Shown here: positions 33,595-41,104 of the stretch, piece after piece
Position numbering within the stretch: the stretch's first letter is position 1
Layout: every line of letters begins with the position of its first letter
Assembly: GCF_014174495.1 (NCBI RefSeq)
Contig: NZ_JACJHR010000068.1
Span: 1 to 49,346 of the forward strand
Origin: Amycolatopsis echigonensis
GTDB lineage: Bacteria > Actinomycetota > Actinomycetes > Mycobacteriales > Pseudonocardiaceae
Length of the DNA: 49,346 bases
Direction of reading: 5' to 3'
Position numbers and translations under genes: made by a program
Notes under the pieces: model-generated
What the model saw: only the letters and a program-made list of their open reading frames with translations
The model's database searches: none
Told to the model about the DNA's origin: nothing

Positions 33595-34290
33595 TCAGCC
33601 ATGCAGACCGCACTCGGTTTTGCTCTGCCCGGCCCACCGGCCGCTGCGCGGGTCCTGCCCCGGCTCGACCTTCGCCGTGCAGGGCGCGCAGCCGATCGAG
33701 AGATAGCCGATCGACACCAGCGGGTTCTGCAGGATCCCGTTCTCGTGCAGGTAGCCGTTGAACTCGTCGTCGGTCCACGCCGCGATCGGGTTGATCTTCA
33801 CCAGGCCGTTGCGCTCGTCCCAGGTGACGATCGGCGTGTTCGCGCGGGTCGGCGCGTCCACCCGGCGCACGCCGGTGACCCACGCCGAGTACTTGGCGAG
33901 CGTCTGCCGCAGCGGCACGACCTTGCGCAGGAAACAGCACTGGCCGGGATCGCGTTCGTGCAGCTTCGGCCCGTACTCCGCGTCCTGTTCGGCGACGCTC
34001 TGCTCGGCCTGGGCGTTGACGATCCGTACCTCCGGGTACACCGTCTGCACCGCGTCGCGCACCCCGAGGGTTTCGGCGAAGTGGTAGCCGGTTTCCAGGA
34101 AAAGCACGTCCACCGCGGGCTTGACCTTCGTCGCGAGGTCGATCAGGACGGCGTCCTGCATGTTCGACGCCACGATGAAGTCGTCGCCGAAGGTTTCGGC
34201 CGTCCAGCGCAGCGCCTCCTCGGCGGTCGCGTCGGCCAGCTCCTTCTCGGCGCGTTCGGCCAGAGCCCGGTAATCCGTCGTCGCGGTCAC
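33595..34290 (-). CDS. cysH: Assimilatory adenylyl-sulfate (APS) reductase
   Basis: A 231-residue thioredoxin-dependent reductase turning APS into sulfite. The iron-sulfur cluster cysteines are visible as C118-C119 (QCCFLRKV) and C201/C204 (GCAPC), which marks an APS rather than PAPS reductase. The catalytic cysteine is C227 in KTECGLHG. The GTG overlaps the sulfite reductase TGA (GTGA). Confidence 0.95.
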   Translation of the reverse strand: MTATTDYRALAERAEKELADATAEEALRWTAETFGDDFIVASNMQDAVLIDLATKVKPAVDVLFLETGYHFAETLGVRDAVQTVYPEVRIVNAQAEQSVAEQDAEYGPKLHERDPGQCCFLRKVVPLRQTLAKYSAWVTGVRRVDAPTRANTPIVTWDERNGLVKINPIAAWTDDEFNGYLHENGILQNPLVSIGYLSIGCAPCTAKVEPGQDPRSGRWAGQSKTECGLHG

Positions 34291-35987
34291 TGCAGCACCC
34301 CTTCGTCCGCCCGCAACGCCCACTGCGGGAACCGTTCGCCCGGTTCGCGGCCCGCGACGTACGCGCGCACCACGCGTTCCACGTAGTCGACCAGTTCGCC
34401 CGCGGTGACCTTGTGCCCGCGCAGCTTCCGGCCGAACCCGGCGTCGAGGCCGAGCCCGCCGCCGAGGTGCACCTGGAAGCCCTCGACCTGGTTGCCGTCG
34501 GCGTCGGTGACGATCTGGCCCTTGAGCCCGATGTCCGCGGTCTGCACGCGGGCGCAGGAGTTGGGGCAGCCGTTGAGGTGCACCGTCACCGGCGTTTCCA
34601 GCTGGGAGTTGATGTCCGCGAGCGACTTCTCCAGGTCCGCGACCAGCTGCTGCGCGCGCACCTTCGTCTCGACGATCGCGAGCTTGCAGAACTCCAGCCC
34701 GGTGCACGCCATCACGCTGCGCCGCCACGGCGACGGCTTGGTCTGCAGGCCCAGCTCGGCCAGTTCCGTCTGCAGCGAGGCGACCTTGTCCTCGAGAACG
34801 TCGAGCACGATCAGCTTCTGGTGCGGGGTCAGCCGCACGCGGTGCGATCCGGCCCGCTCGGCCGCGTCGGCGACCGCGACCAGCGTGCTGCCCGAGACGC
34901 GTCCGGCGATCGGCGCGGCGCCGAGGTAGAACTTGCCGTCCTTCTGCCGGTGCACGCCGACGTGGTCGACCGGGACCTCGGGGTTCTCCGGCGGCGGGCC
35001 GTCGATCAGCTTCCGCTTGAGGTACTCGGTTTCGAGGACTTCGCGGAACTTCTCCACGCCCCAGTCCTTGACCAGGAACTTCAGCCGCGCCCGCGAACGG
35101 AGCCGCCGGTAGCCGTAGTCGCGGAAGATCGAGACGACGCCGGCCCACACCTCGGGCACCTCGTCGAGCGGCACCCACGCGCCGAGCCGCTGCGCGAGCA
35201 TCGGGTTCGTGGACAGCCCGCCGCCGACCCACAGGTCGAGGCCGGGGCCGTGCTCGGGGTGGTTCACGCCGACGAACGCGATGTCGTTGATCTCGTGCAC
35301 GATGTCCGGCAGCCCGGAGATCGCGGTCTTGAACTTGCGCGGCAGGTTCGCGAACTGCGGGTCGCCGATGTAGCGCTCGAGGATCTCGTCGATCGCCGGG
35401 GTGGCGTCGAGCACCTCGTTCTCGGCGATGCCGGCGACCGGGGAGCCGAGCACGACGCGCGGGCAGTCGCCGCACGCCTCGGTGGTGGTCAGGCCCGCGT
35501 TCTCCAGCCGGGACCAGATGGAGGGCACGTCCTCGATCTGGATCCAGTGGTACTGGACGTTCTGCCGGTCGGAGATGTCGGCGGTGTCGCGCGCGTGGTC
35601 CCGCGAGATCTCGCCGACCAGCCGCAGCTGCTCGGTGGTGAGCGCGCCGCCGTCGATCCGGACGCGCATCATGAAGTAGCGGTCGTCCAGCTCTTCCGGC
35701 TCCAGCAGCGCGGTGCGGCCGCCGTCGATGCCGGGCTTGCGCTGGGTGTAGAGGCCGAACCAGCGGAACCGGCCGCGCAGGTCGCCCGGGTCGATCGAGT
35801 CGAAGCCGCGGTGCGCGTAGATGTTCTCGATCCGCGCGCGGACGTTGAGCGGGTGGTCGTCCTTCTTCGAGCGCTCGTTCGGGTTCAGCGGCTCCCGGTA
35901 GCCGAGCGCCCACTGACCCTCGCCGCGCTTCTGGCGAGTCCGAGGCGTGCGGCCCTTCGCGGGCGTCTCACGCGGGGGTGCGGACAT
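34287..35987 (-). CDS. sir: Ferredoxin-type assimilatory sulfite reductase (siroheme, 4Fe-4S)
   Basis: A 566-residue protein of the NirA/SirA family reducing sulfite to sulfide. Two sulfite/nitrite-reductase half-domains are present. The cluster/siroheme cysteines are C428, C434 (CTGLEFCKL) and C474, C478 (NGCPNSC). Mtb NirA has a Tyr-Cys crosslink. A Tyr in GLYTQRKPG and a Cys in ACGDCPRVV are candidates here. An ATG with GGAGGA 6 nt upstream starts it. It is the first enzyme of the operon, 116 nt after a leader peptide. Confidence 0.95.
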   Translation of the reverse strand: MSAPPRETPAKGRTPRTRQKRGEGQWALGYREPLNPNERSKKDDHPLNVRARIENIYAHRGFDSIDPGDLRGRFRWFGLYTQRKPGIDGGRTALLEPEELDDRYFMMRVRIDGGALTTEQLRLVGEISRDHARDTADISDRQNVQYHWIQIEDVPSIWSRLENAGLTTTEACGDCPRVVLGSPVAGIAENEVLDATPAIDEILERYIGDPQFANLPRKFKTAISGLPDIVHEINDIAFVGVNHPEHGPGLDLWVGGGLSTNPMLAQRLGAWVPLDEVPEVWAGVVSIFRDYGYRRLRSRARLKFLVKDWGVEKFREVLETEYLKRKLIDGPPPENPEVPVDHVGVHRQKDGKFYLGAAPIAGRVSGSTLVAVADAAERAGSHRVRLTPHQKLIVLDVLEDKVASLQTELAELGLQTKPSPWRRSVMACTGLEFCKLAIVETKVRAQQLVADLEKSLADINSQLETPVTVHLNGCPNSCARVQTADIGLKGQIVTDADGNQVEGFQVHLGGGLGLDAGFGRKLRGHKVTAGELVDYVERVVRAYVAGREPGERFPQWALRADEGVLQ

Positions 35988-36103
35988 GGAGATCCTCCGG
36001 GCGGGGTGGTCGAGGCGGCTCCGGCTGCCCGCCGCGGCGTCGGTGATGGGCGGGAGCGGGGCCGGTGGTCCAGGTGGTGGGCTGGGCAGGCTTTGCGCGG
36101 GAG
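35988..36103 (-). promoter_or_regulatory. Leader between the sulfur-operon leader peptide and sir
   Basis: GGCGGG inside GCGGCGGGCAGCC can pair with CCCGCC just before the sir Shine-Dalgarno GGAGGA. A ribosome halted on the leader peptide could alter this fold. No T-run is seen, so control would be at translation or by Rho. Confidence 0.4.
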
Positions 36104-36190
36104 TCAGCGAACAGGCCGGCAGAGCGCGCTCGCGACCCGGAGAAGGTCGACGTGGCGGCGCGCCACGAGAAGGACACCGGCAGGACTCAC
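36104..36190 (-). CDS. Leaderless leader peptide of the sulfate-reduction operon
   Basis: A 28-codon frame reading MSPAGVLLVA then RRHVDLLRVASALCRPVR and TGA. The RRHVDL-x-RV-x-SALC pattern is that of the actinomycete putative leader peptides found before sulfur-assimilation genes. The single cysteine codon sits five codons before the stop, where slow decoding under cysteine shortage could change the fold of the downstream leader. The GTG has CAATCT 6 nt upstream and no Shine-Dalgarno. It ends 116 nt before sir. Confidence 0.8.
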   Translation of the reverse strand: MSPAGVLLVARRHVDLLRVASALCRPVR

Positions 36191-36458
36191 CGATTCAGAT
36201 TGCCACGCGGGCCGAACGTCGTCCAAGCGCGTCCGGATGGTGGGAGAAGGCTCACGCCAGGGGTGCGAAACCGGCCCGGATGTGCATTGGCCGGGCGATC
36301 TGCCAGGTCTTTCCCGGCTTTCGGACGCATCGTGAGACGGATTTGGGCGCTTGTCAACCGGGTGCGCGGCGGGCGGTGCATCGTTCGGCGGCCGAACTTT
36401 CCTCCAGGCGGCGCAGGGGCGCGCGAGGGTCCGCGCGCGGCGGGGGAGAATGGACGTC
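36191..36458. other. Divergent region between the sulfur operon and hemW
   Basis: Holds the sulfur-operon promoter (CAATCT, 36197-36202) and the hemW start signals. I see no gene or clear operator in the rest. Confidence 0.5.
36197..36202 (-). promoter_or_regulatory. -10-like box CAATCT for the leader peptide
   Basis: Differs from TAATCT at one base and lies 6 nt before the GTG, consistent with a leaderless transcript. Confidence 0.5.
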
Positions 36459-37667
36459 GTGCCTGTTCCCGACACCCATCGCCCTCCCGCCGGACTGCCC
36501 GAGACCGCGCTCGCGGGCCTCGGCACCCGTCCGTTCGGCGTGTACGTCCACGTGCCGTTCTGCGCGACCCGCTGCGGTTACTGCGACTTCAACACCTACA
36601 CCGCGGGCGAACTCGGCTCCGCCGCCTCGCCGCGGTCGTGGCTGGACGCGCTGCGGCGGGAGCTGGAGCTGGGCGCGGAGATCCTCGGCTCCGCACCTCA
36701 GGCGGAGACGGTGTTCGTCGGCGGCGGGACGCCGTCCATGCTGGGCGCGGACGGCCTGGCCGAGGTGCTCGACGGCGTCCGGTCGGTGTTCGGGCTCGCG
36801 CCGGGCGCGGAGGTGACGACCGAATCGAACCCGGAGTCCACTTCGCCCGAGTTCTTCGCGGGCATCCGTGACGCGGGTTACACCCGGGTGTCGCTCGGCA
36901 TGCAGTCCGCGGCCCAGCACGTGCTGAAGGTGCTCGACCGCGTGCACACGCCCGGCCGTCCGGTCGACGCCGCGCGCGAAGCCCGGGCCGCCGGGTTCGA
37001 GCACGTCAACCTCGACCTCATTTACGGCACGCCGGGGGAGCGCGTCGAAGACTTGCGCGCCTCGCTCGACGCGGTGTTGTCGGCCGGAGTCGACCACGTG
37101 TCGGCGTACGCGCTCATCGTGGAGGACGGCACCGCGCTGGCCCGCCGGGTGCGGCGCGGCGAGCTGCCCGCGCCCGACGACGACACGCTGGCCAGCTACT
37201 ACGAGCTGATCGACTCCGTCCTCGCCGGTGCGGGCCTGACCTGGTACGAGGTGTCGAACTGGGCGACTGACGAGGCCGCGCGGTGCCGCCACAACCTCGG
37301 CTACTGGCGGGGCGGCGACTGGTGGGGCGCCGGGCCGGGCGCGCACAGCCACGTCGGCGGCGTGCGGTGGTGGAACGTCAAGCATCCGGCCAAGTACTCC
37401 AGCCTCCTCGCGCGGGGGCAGAGCCCGGAAGCGGACCGCGAGGTGCTCACCGACGAGGACCGGCACCTGGAGCGGATCATGCTGGAGCTTCGGATCTCCG
37501 ACGGCCTGGCGTTGTCCGCGCTGGACGAGGCCGGAGTGGAGGAAGCCCACGCCGCCGCGGCGGAGGGCTTGCTCGAACTGTCCGATGTGGACAACCGGGG
37601 CCGCGCGGTGCTGACCGACCGCGGCCGCCTGCTCGCGGACGCCGTGGTCCGGAGGCTCGCCGGCTGA
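36459..37667 (+). CDS. hemW: Heme chaperone HemW (radical SAM, coproporphyrinogen-oxidase-like)
   Basis: A 402-residue radical-SAM protein. VHVPFCATRCGYCDF carries the cluster cysteines C35, C39 and C42 in CxxxCxxC. GGGTPS, ESNPES, the SLGMQS segment and NLDLIYGTPGE are typical. The extra HemN cysteine before the motif is absent, which fits HemW, a heme-delivery protein, rather than oxygen-independent coproporphyrinogen oxidase. The GTG start has GAGAAT 7 nt upstream. An ATG 9 nt earlier (36450) overlaps that box. Position agrees with Rv2388c. Confidence 0.92.
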   Translation: MPVPDTHRPPAGLPETALAGLGTRPFGVYVHVPFCATRCGYCDFNTYTAGELGSAASPRSWLDALRRELELGAEILGSAPQAETVFVGGGTPSMLGADGLAEVLDGVRSVFGLAPGAEVTTESNPESTSPEFFAGIRDAGYTRVSLGMQSAAQHVLKVLDRVHTPGRPVDAAREARAAGFEHVNLDLIYGTPGERVEDLRASLDAVLSAGVDHVSAYALIVEDGTALARRVRRGELPAPDDDTLASYYELIDSVLAGAGLTWYEVSNWATDEAARCRHNLGYWRGGDWWGAGPGAHSHVGGVRWWNVKHPAKYSSLLARGQSPEADREVLTDEDRHLERIMLELRISDGLALSALDEAGVEEAHAAAAEGLLELSDVDNRGRAVLTDRGRLLADAVVRRLAG

Positions 37668-37737
37668 ATTTCCGCCCGCCGGGCATAAACGCGGCCGATC
37701 GTTTGTTGGGCTAATCATACGAGCGAGGGAGACGCGT

Positions 37738-38658
37738 ATGCCGCAAGCGGTCAGATACGGCGAACACGGCGGGATCGAAGTGCTGCAGCTGGCCGAAGTG
37801 CCCCGGCCGGCGCCGGAATCCGGGCAGGTGCTCGTGCGGGTCCGCGCCGCGGGGATCAATCCGGGGGAAACGAAGATCCGGGTGGGTGCGCTGGCGGAGC
37901 GCTGGCCGTCCACCTTCCCGTCCGGGCAGGGCAGCGACCTGGCCGGAGTGGTGGCGGAGCTGGGCGCGGACGTCGAAGAAATCCAGGTGGGGGACGAGGT
38001 CGTCGGCTTCGTGCACACCCGCTCCAGCCACGCCGAGTACGTGGTCGTCCCGGCGGAGCATCTCGTCCCGAAACCGAGCGGGCTGTCGTGGGAGGTCGCG
38101 GGCGGCTTGTTCGTGGCCGGAACGACCGCGTACGCCGCGGTCGGGGCGGTGTGCCCGCGCGAGGGCGAAACGATCGTCGTGTCCGGGGCTGCCGGCGGGG
38201 TCGGTTCGCTGGCCGTGCAGCTGGCGAAGCTCACCGGCGCGACCGTGATCGGCATTGCCGGCGAAGCGAACCACGAGTGGCTGCGCGAACACGACGTCGT
38301 CCCGATCGCGTACGGCGAAGGGCTCGAAGAACGGCTCCGCGAGCTGACCGGCGACCAGGTGCACGCGTTCATCGACACCTACGGCGACGGTTACGTCGAA
38401 CTCGCCTTGCGGCTCGGCGTCTACCCCGGCCGGATCGACACGGTGGTCGACTTCGCCGCCGCCGAGACCTACCGCGTGAAGACCGAGGGCAACATCGCCG
38501 GAGCGAGCGCCGAGGTGCTGCGGGACCTCGTCGCGTTGGCGGACAAGGGATTGCTGGACGTCCCGATCGCCGCGACCTACCCGCTGGCCGAGGTTCAAGC
38601 CGCTTACCGCGAGCTGGAACAGGGCCACACGCGCGGAAAGATCGTGCTTACCGTTTGA
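37738..38658 (+). CDS. MDR-family quinone oxidoreductase
   Basis: A 306-residue zinc-free medium-chain reductase. The GroES-like domain contains AAGINPGETKIR and GQGSDLAGVV. The nucleotide-binding segment is IVVSGAAGGVGSLAVQLAKLTGA and the end is HTRGKIVLTV. This matches the NADPH:quinone reductase (QOR/zeta-crystallin-like) group. The substrate is unknown. GAGGGAGA lies upstream of the ATG. It converges with the TetR gene, overlapping it tail to tail by 11 nt. Confidence 0.9.
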   Translation: MPQAVRYGEHGGIEVLQLAEVPRPAPESGQVLVRVRAAGINPGETKIRVGALAERWPSTFPSGQGSDLAGVVAELGADVEEIQVGDEVVGFVHTRSSHAEYVVVPAEHLVPKPSGLSWEVAGGLFVAGTTAYAAVGAVCPREGETIVVSGAAGGVGSLAVQLAKLTGATVIGIAGEANHEWLREHDVVPIAYGEGLEERLRELTGDQVHAFIDTYGDGYVELALRLGVYPGRIDTVVDFAAAETYRVKTEGNIAGASAEVLRDLVALADKGLLDVPIAATYPLAEVQAAYRELEQGHTRGKIVLTV

Positions 38659-39355
38659 CCATCGCCGCCAGCCCCGCCACGAACGCCTCCAAGGCGAATT
38701 CGAGGCGGGGCTGGCTGGTCTCCGCGGTGAAGAATTCCCCTGCCTGCAACAGGTTCGGGAACGTGCTCGTGGGCAGCGACCGCATGTACTCCGCCATCTG
38801 CCGTCCGCGTTCGCTCATTTCCTCCGGGTCGTAATCGCCGAAGGTCCAGCCGCTGGCCTCGTAGGCGAAGGCCTTGGCGTACGTGCTCAGCGCGTCTCCG
38901 GCGAACACCGCCTGCTTGAGATCCAAACCGCCCGCGCGCAGCAGCTGAAGCATGACCTCGCCCTGCCACAGCGAATTCGGCGTCACCGGAATCGGCGTCC
39001 GCCACGCGACTTTAGCGATGCCCGGATACGCCATCATCGCCCGGATCTGGTGCCGCACTTGCTCTTTGACCTGTTCGGTCCACCGCCGCGGATCCGGTTC
39101 CGGGCACGGCACCTCGCTCAGCGCCGCGTCGAGCATCAGTTCGTCGAGTTCCTCTTTGTTGGCCACGTACGCGTAAAGCGACGCGGGCCCGGTCTCCAGT
39201 TGCTGCGCGACGCGGCGCATCGAGACGGCGTCGATGCCCTCGGCGGCGAGGATTTCGAGCGCGGTTTTCACGATCAGTTCCTGCGACAGCATCTGCTTCG
39301 CGGCGCGTCGGCGCGGGCTCGGCGTCCGGCGCCACGGCGGGGGCGGTGCGGTCAT
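38648..39355 (-). CDS. TetR-family regulator
   Basis: A 235-residue regulator. The HTH region reads IVKTALEILAAEGIDAVSMRRVAQQLETGPASLYAYVANKEEL (about 28-70). The C-terminal effector domain is of the TetR_C tetracycline-like type. A basic N-terminal tail (WRRTPSPRRRAAK) may touch DNA. Its leaderless promoter (TAGGCT 6 nt before the ATG) faces two CGAAC-N3-GTTCG palindromes and the divergent NTF2/SRPBCC genes, its likely targets. Confidence 0.92.
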   Translation of the reverse strand: MTAPPPPWRRTPSPRRRAAKQMLSQELIVKTALEILAAEGIDAVSMRRVAQQLETGPASLYAYVANKEELDELMLDAALSEVPCPEPDPRRWTEQVKEQVRHQIRAMMAYPGIAKVAWRTPIPVTPNSLWQGEVMLQLLRAGGLDLKQAVFAGDALSTYAKAFAYEASGWTFGDYDPEEMSERGRQMAEYMRSLPTSTFPNLLQAGEFFTAETSQPRLEFALEAFVAGLAAMVKR

Positions 39356-39361
39356 GCCCGA

Positions 39362-39367
39362 AGCCTA
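39362..39367 (-). promoter_or_regulatory. -10 box TAGGCT of leaderless tetR-type gene
   Basis: On the minus strand it lies 6 nt before the ATG. Confidence 0.55.
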
Positions 39368-39381
39368 GACGACCCCCGCGC

Positions 39382-39410
39382 TTGACGCGAACGGTGTTCG
39401 TGAGTACAAC
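39382..39410 (+). promoter_or_regulatory. Promoter of the NTF2/SRPBCC operon with operator in the spacer
   Basis: TTGACG and TACAAC are separated by 17 nt, and the spacer is filled by a TetR-type palindrome. Repressor bound there would exclude RNA polymerase. Confidence 0.55.
39388..39400. promoter_or_regulatory. TetR operator 1: CGAACGGTGTTCG
   Basis: CGAAC-GGT-GTTCG inverted repeat between the -35 and -10 of the plus-strand promoter, about 33 nt from the tetR start. Confidence 0.65.
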
Positions 39411-39423
39411 TGGACCTCGTACG

Positions 39424-39436
39424 CGAACGACGTTCG
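39424..39436. promoter_or_regulatory. TetR operator 2: CGAACGACGTTCG
   Basis: A second copy of the same half-sites CGAAC-N3-GTTCG, centred 36 nt downstream of the first, just before the Shine-Dalgarno of the NTF2-like gene. Confidence 0.65.
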
Positions 39437-39451
39437 TTAAGGAGAAGCAGC

Positions 39452-39859
39452 ATGTCGCAGCGCGAAGAAGTCCTGTCCGTCCTCGCCCGTCTCGCCGGCG
39501 CCTGGAACAGCGGCGACGCCGACGCCTACGGGAACCTGTTCACCGAAGACGCCGATTACGTGACGTTCTTCGGGCTCCGGTCCGTCGGCCGCCAGGCGAT
39601 CGTGGATTCGCACCGCGAGCTCTTCCAGGGGCCGCTGAAAGGCTCGAAACTCGCTGGCTTCGGCGACCCCCGGGTGCGGTTTCTGCGGGACGACGTCGCG
39701 GTCATCGTGACCGGCGGCGGCTCGTCGCTGACCGGAGGCGACGACCCGGCCGCCGAGGGCCGCGAAAGTTCGTTGACCTACGTCCTGGTGCGGGGCGACG
39801 GCGGCTGGCGGATCACCGCTTTCCAGAACACCCGGGTCTCGAAGCCGTGGGAAGCATGA
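39452..39859 (+). CDS. SgcJ/EcaC-type NTF2-like protein
   Basis: A 135-residue NTF2-fold protein: VLARLAGAWNSGDADAYGNLFTEDADYVTFFG is the classic first helix-strand, followed by RESSLTYVLVRGDGGWRITAFQNTR. The SgcJ/EcaC group is often called oxidoreductase, but the fold only shows a small-ligand pocket. AAGGAGAAG precedes the ATG. It is under the TetR operators and coupled to the next gene by ATGA. Confidence 0.85.
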   Translation: MSQREEVLSVLARLAGAWNSGDADAYGNLFTEDADYVTFFGLRSVGRQAIVDSHRELFQGPLKGSKLAGFGDPRVRFLRDDVAVIVTGGGSSLTGGDDPAAEGRESSLTYVLVRGDGGWRITAFQNTRVSKPWEA

Positions 39860-40218
39860 GAACGCTCGTCGAGGTCTCCGGCGTCGTCCCGGCCGCTCCG
39901 GAGGACGTGTTCGCACGGCTCGAAAAACAGTTGACCGCGTCGGACTGCCTGATGAAGCTGGAAGTGGACCGCGAGCGCCGGTTCCTCGCCGCGCAGGGCG
40001 GCTGGTGGTATCGCGGGGAGTACGAGGTCGCCGGCGATCCGGCCGGGTCCCGCGTCACGCACCGGATCCGGAACGCCGCGGGCGGGCAGTGGTGGGCGGT
40101 GCTGCTGGCGAACCGGTTCTTCGTCGGATTCCGGGACCGGGTCAGCGCGGGTTTCCGGGCGACGCTCGCCGGACTCGAGAAGGGGAACGGGGACGGCGGC
40201 ACTGGGCGGAACGGGTGA
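39856..40218 (+). CDS. SRPBCC-like small-molecule-binding protein
   Basis: A 120-residue protein with the START/Bet v1 start LVEVSGVVPAAPEDVFARL and a final amphipathic helix VSAGFRATLAGLEK. The interior is aromatic (GGWWYRGEYEV, GGQWWAVLLANRFFVGFR). It probably binds a hydrophobic ligand. No catalytic motif is seen. Its ATG overlaps the upstream TGA, so it forms one TetR-controlled unit with the NTF2-like gene. Confidence 0.7.
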   Translation: MRTLVEVSGVVPAAPEDVFARLEKQLTASDCLMKLEVDRERRFLAAQGGWWYRGEYEVAGDPAGSRVTHRIRNAAGGQWWAVLLANRFFVGFRDRVSAGFRATLAGLEKGNGDGGTGRNG

Positions 40219-40243
40219 AGGCGCGTACCGTGGGACCCGCGAC

Positions 40244-40262
40244 TTAGGTAGACCTTACTGAA
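40244..40262. promoter_or_regulatory. Candidate DtxR/IdeR iron box
   Basis: TTAGGTAGACCTTACTGAA matches 12 of 19 positions of the iron-box consensus, with a full TTAGGT left half. It lies 13 nt before the ATG of a siderophore-interacting protein, so iron repression is plausible. Confidence 0.5.
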
Positions 40263-40275
40263 ACAGGGGTGTTCG

Positions 40276-41094
40276 ATGGCCGAAGGTCCGGCTCGCAAGG
40301 GGAGGACCGCGGTGCGGCTGGAGGTGCTGCGCAAGGAGCACCTCACCCCGCACATGATCCGGATCGCGGCCGGCGGCGAGGGACTGCGGGATTTCCGCCC
40401 GAACGAGTTCACCGACGCGTACGTGAAGGTGATCTTCAAGGTGCCCGGGGTGGAGTATCCGGAGCCGTTCGACCTGAACCGGATCCGCGAGGAACTGCCG
40501 CGGGAGCACGCTCCGCGGATGCGCACGTACACGGTCCGTTCGTACGACGAGGCCGCGGGCGAACTGGTCCTCGACTTCGTGGTGCACGGCGACGAGGGGC
40601 TCGCCGGGCCGTGGGCGCAGCGCGCGCAGCCCGGTGACGAGCTGCTGCTGGTCGGTCCGGGCGGGGCGTACGCGCCGCGCGCCGACGCCAGCTGGCACCT
40701 GCTGGTGGGCGACGAATCGGCGTTGCCCGCCATCGCCGCCGCGCTGGAGGCGCTGCCGCCGGGCGCGCTGGCGCACGTGTTCCTGCTCGTGGCGGACAAA
40801 TCGGAGCATCAGCCGCTCGCGACCAAGGCTGACGCGCAGGTCACCTGGCTGCACCGCTCGGCGTCCGACGATCTGGTCGCCGCGGTGAAGGCACTGCCGT
40901 GGCCGGACCAGGACGTGCACGCGTTCGTCCACGGCGAGGCTGGTTTCGTGCGGGAGCTGCGGCGGTACCTGTTCGACGAGCGCGGCGTCGCGCGGGAGTC
41001 GGTGTCGCTGTCCGGATACTGGCGCGAGGGCAAGAACGACGAGGCCTGGCGCGAGGAAAAGGCGGCGGAGCGGAAAGCGGCCAGTTCGGCGTAA
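40276..41094 (+). CDS. Siderophore-interacting protein (NADPH/FAD ferric-siderophore reductase)
   Basis: A 272-residue SIP-family flavoreductase. The FAD site is RMRTYTVRSYD, followed by VLDFVVHGDEGLAGPWAQRAQPGDELLLVGPGG. The C-terminal signature is SLSGYWREGKNDEAWREEK. It releases iron from ferric siderophores in the cytoplasm by reduction. AGGGG lies 6 nt upstream of the ATG. The iron-box-like sequence upstream points to DtxR/IdeR control. Confidence 0.93.
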   Translation: MAEGPARKGRTAVRLEVLRKEHLTPHMIRIAAGGEGLRDFRPNEFTDAYVKVIFKVPGVEYPEPFDLNRIREELPREHAPRMRTYTVRSYDEAAGELVLDFVVHGDEGLAGPWAQRAQPGDELLLVGPGGAYAPRADASWHLLVGDESALPAIAAALEALPPGALAHVFLLVADKSEHQPLATKADAQVTWLHRSASDDLVAAVKALPWPDQDVHAFVHGEAGFVRELRRYLFDERGVARESVSLSGYWREGKNDEAWREEKAAERKAASSA

Positions 41095-41097
41095 GGT
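41092..41097 (+). promoter_or_regulatory. -10 box TAAGGT of the beta-lactamase-fold gene
   Basis: Starts with the TAA stop of the siderophore-interacting protein gene and lies 7 nt before the next ATG. Confidence 0.45.
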
Positions 41098-41104
41098 CGC
41101 CGCC

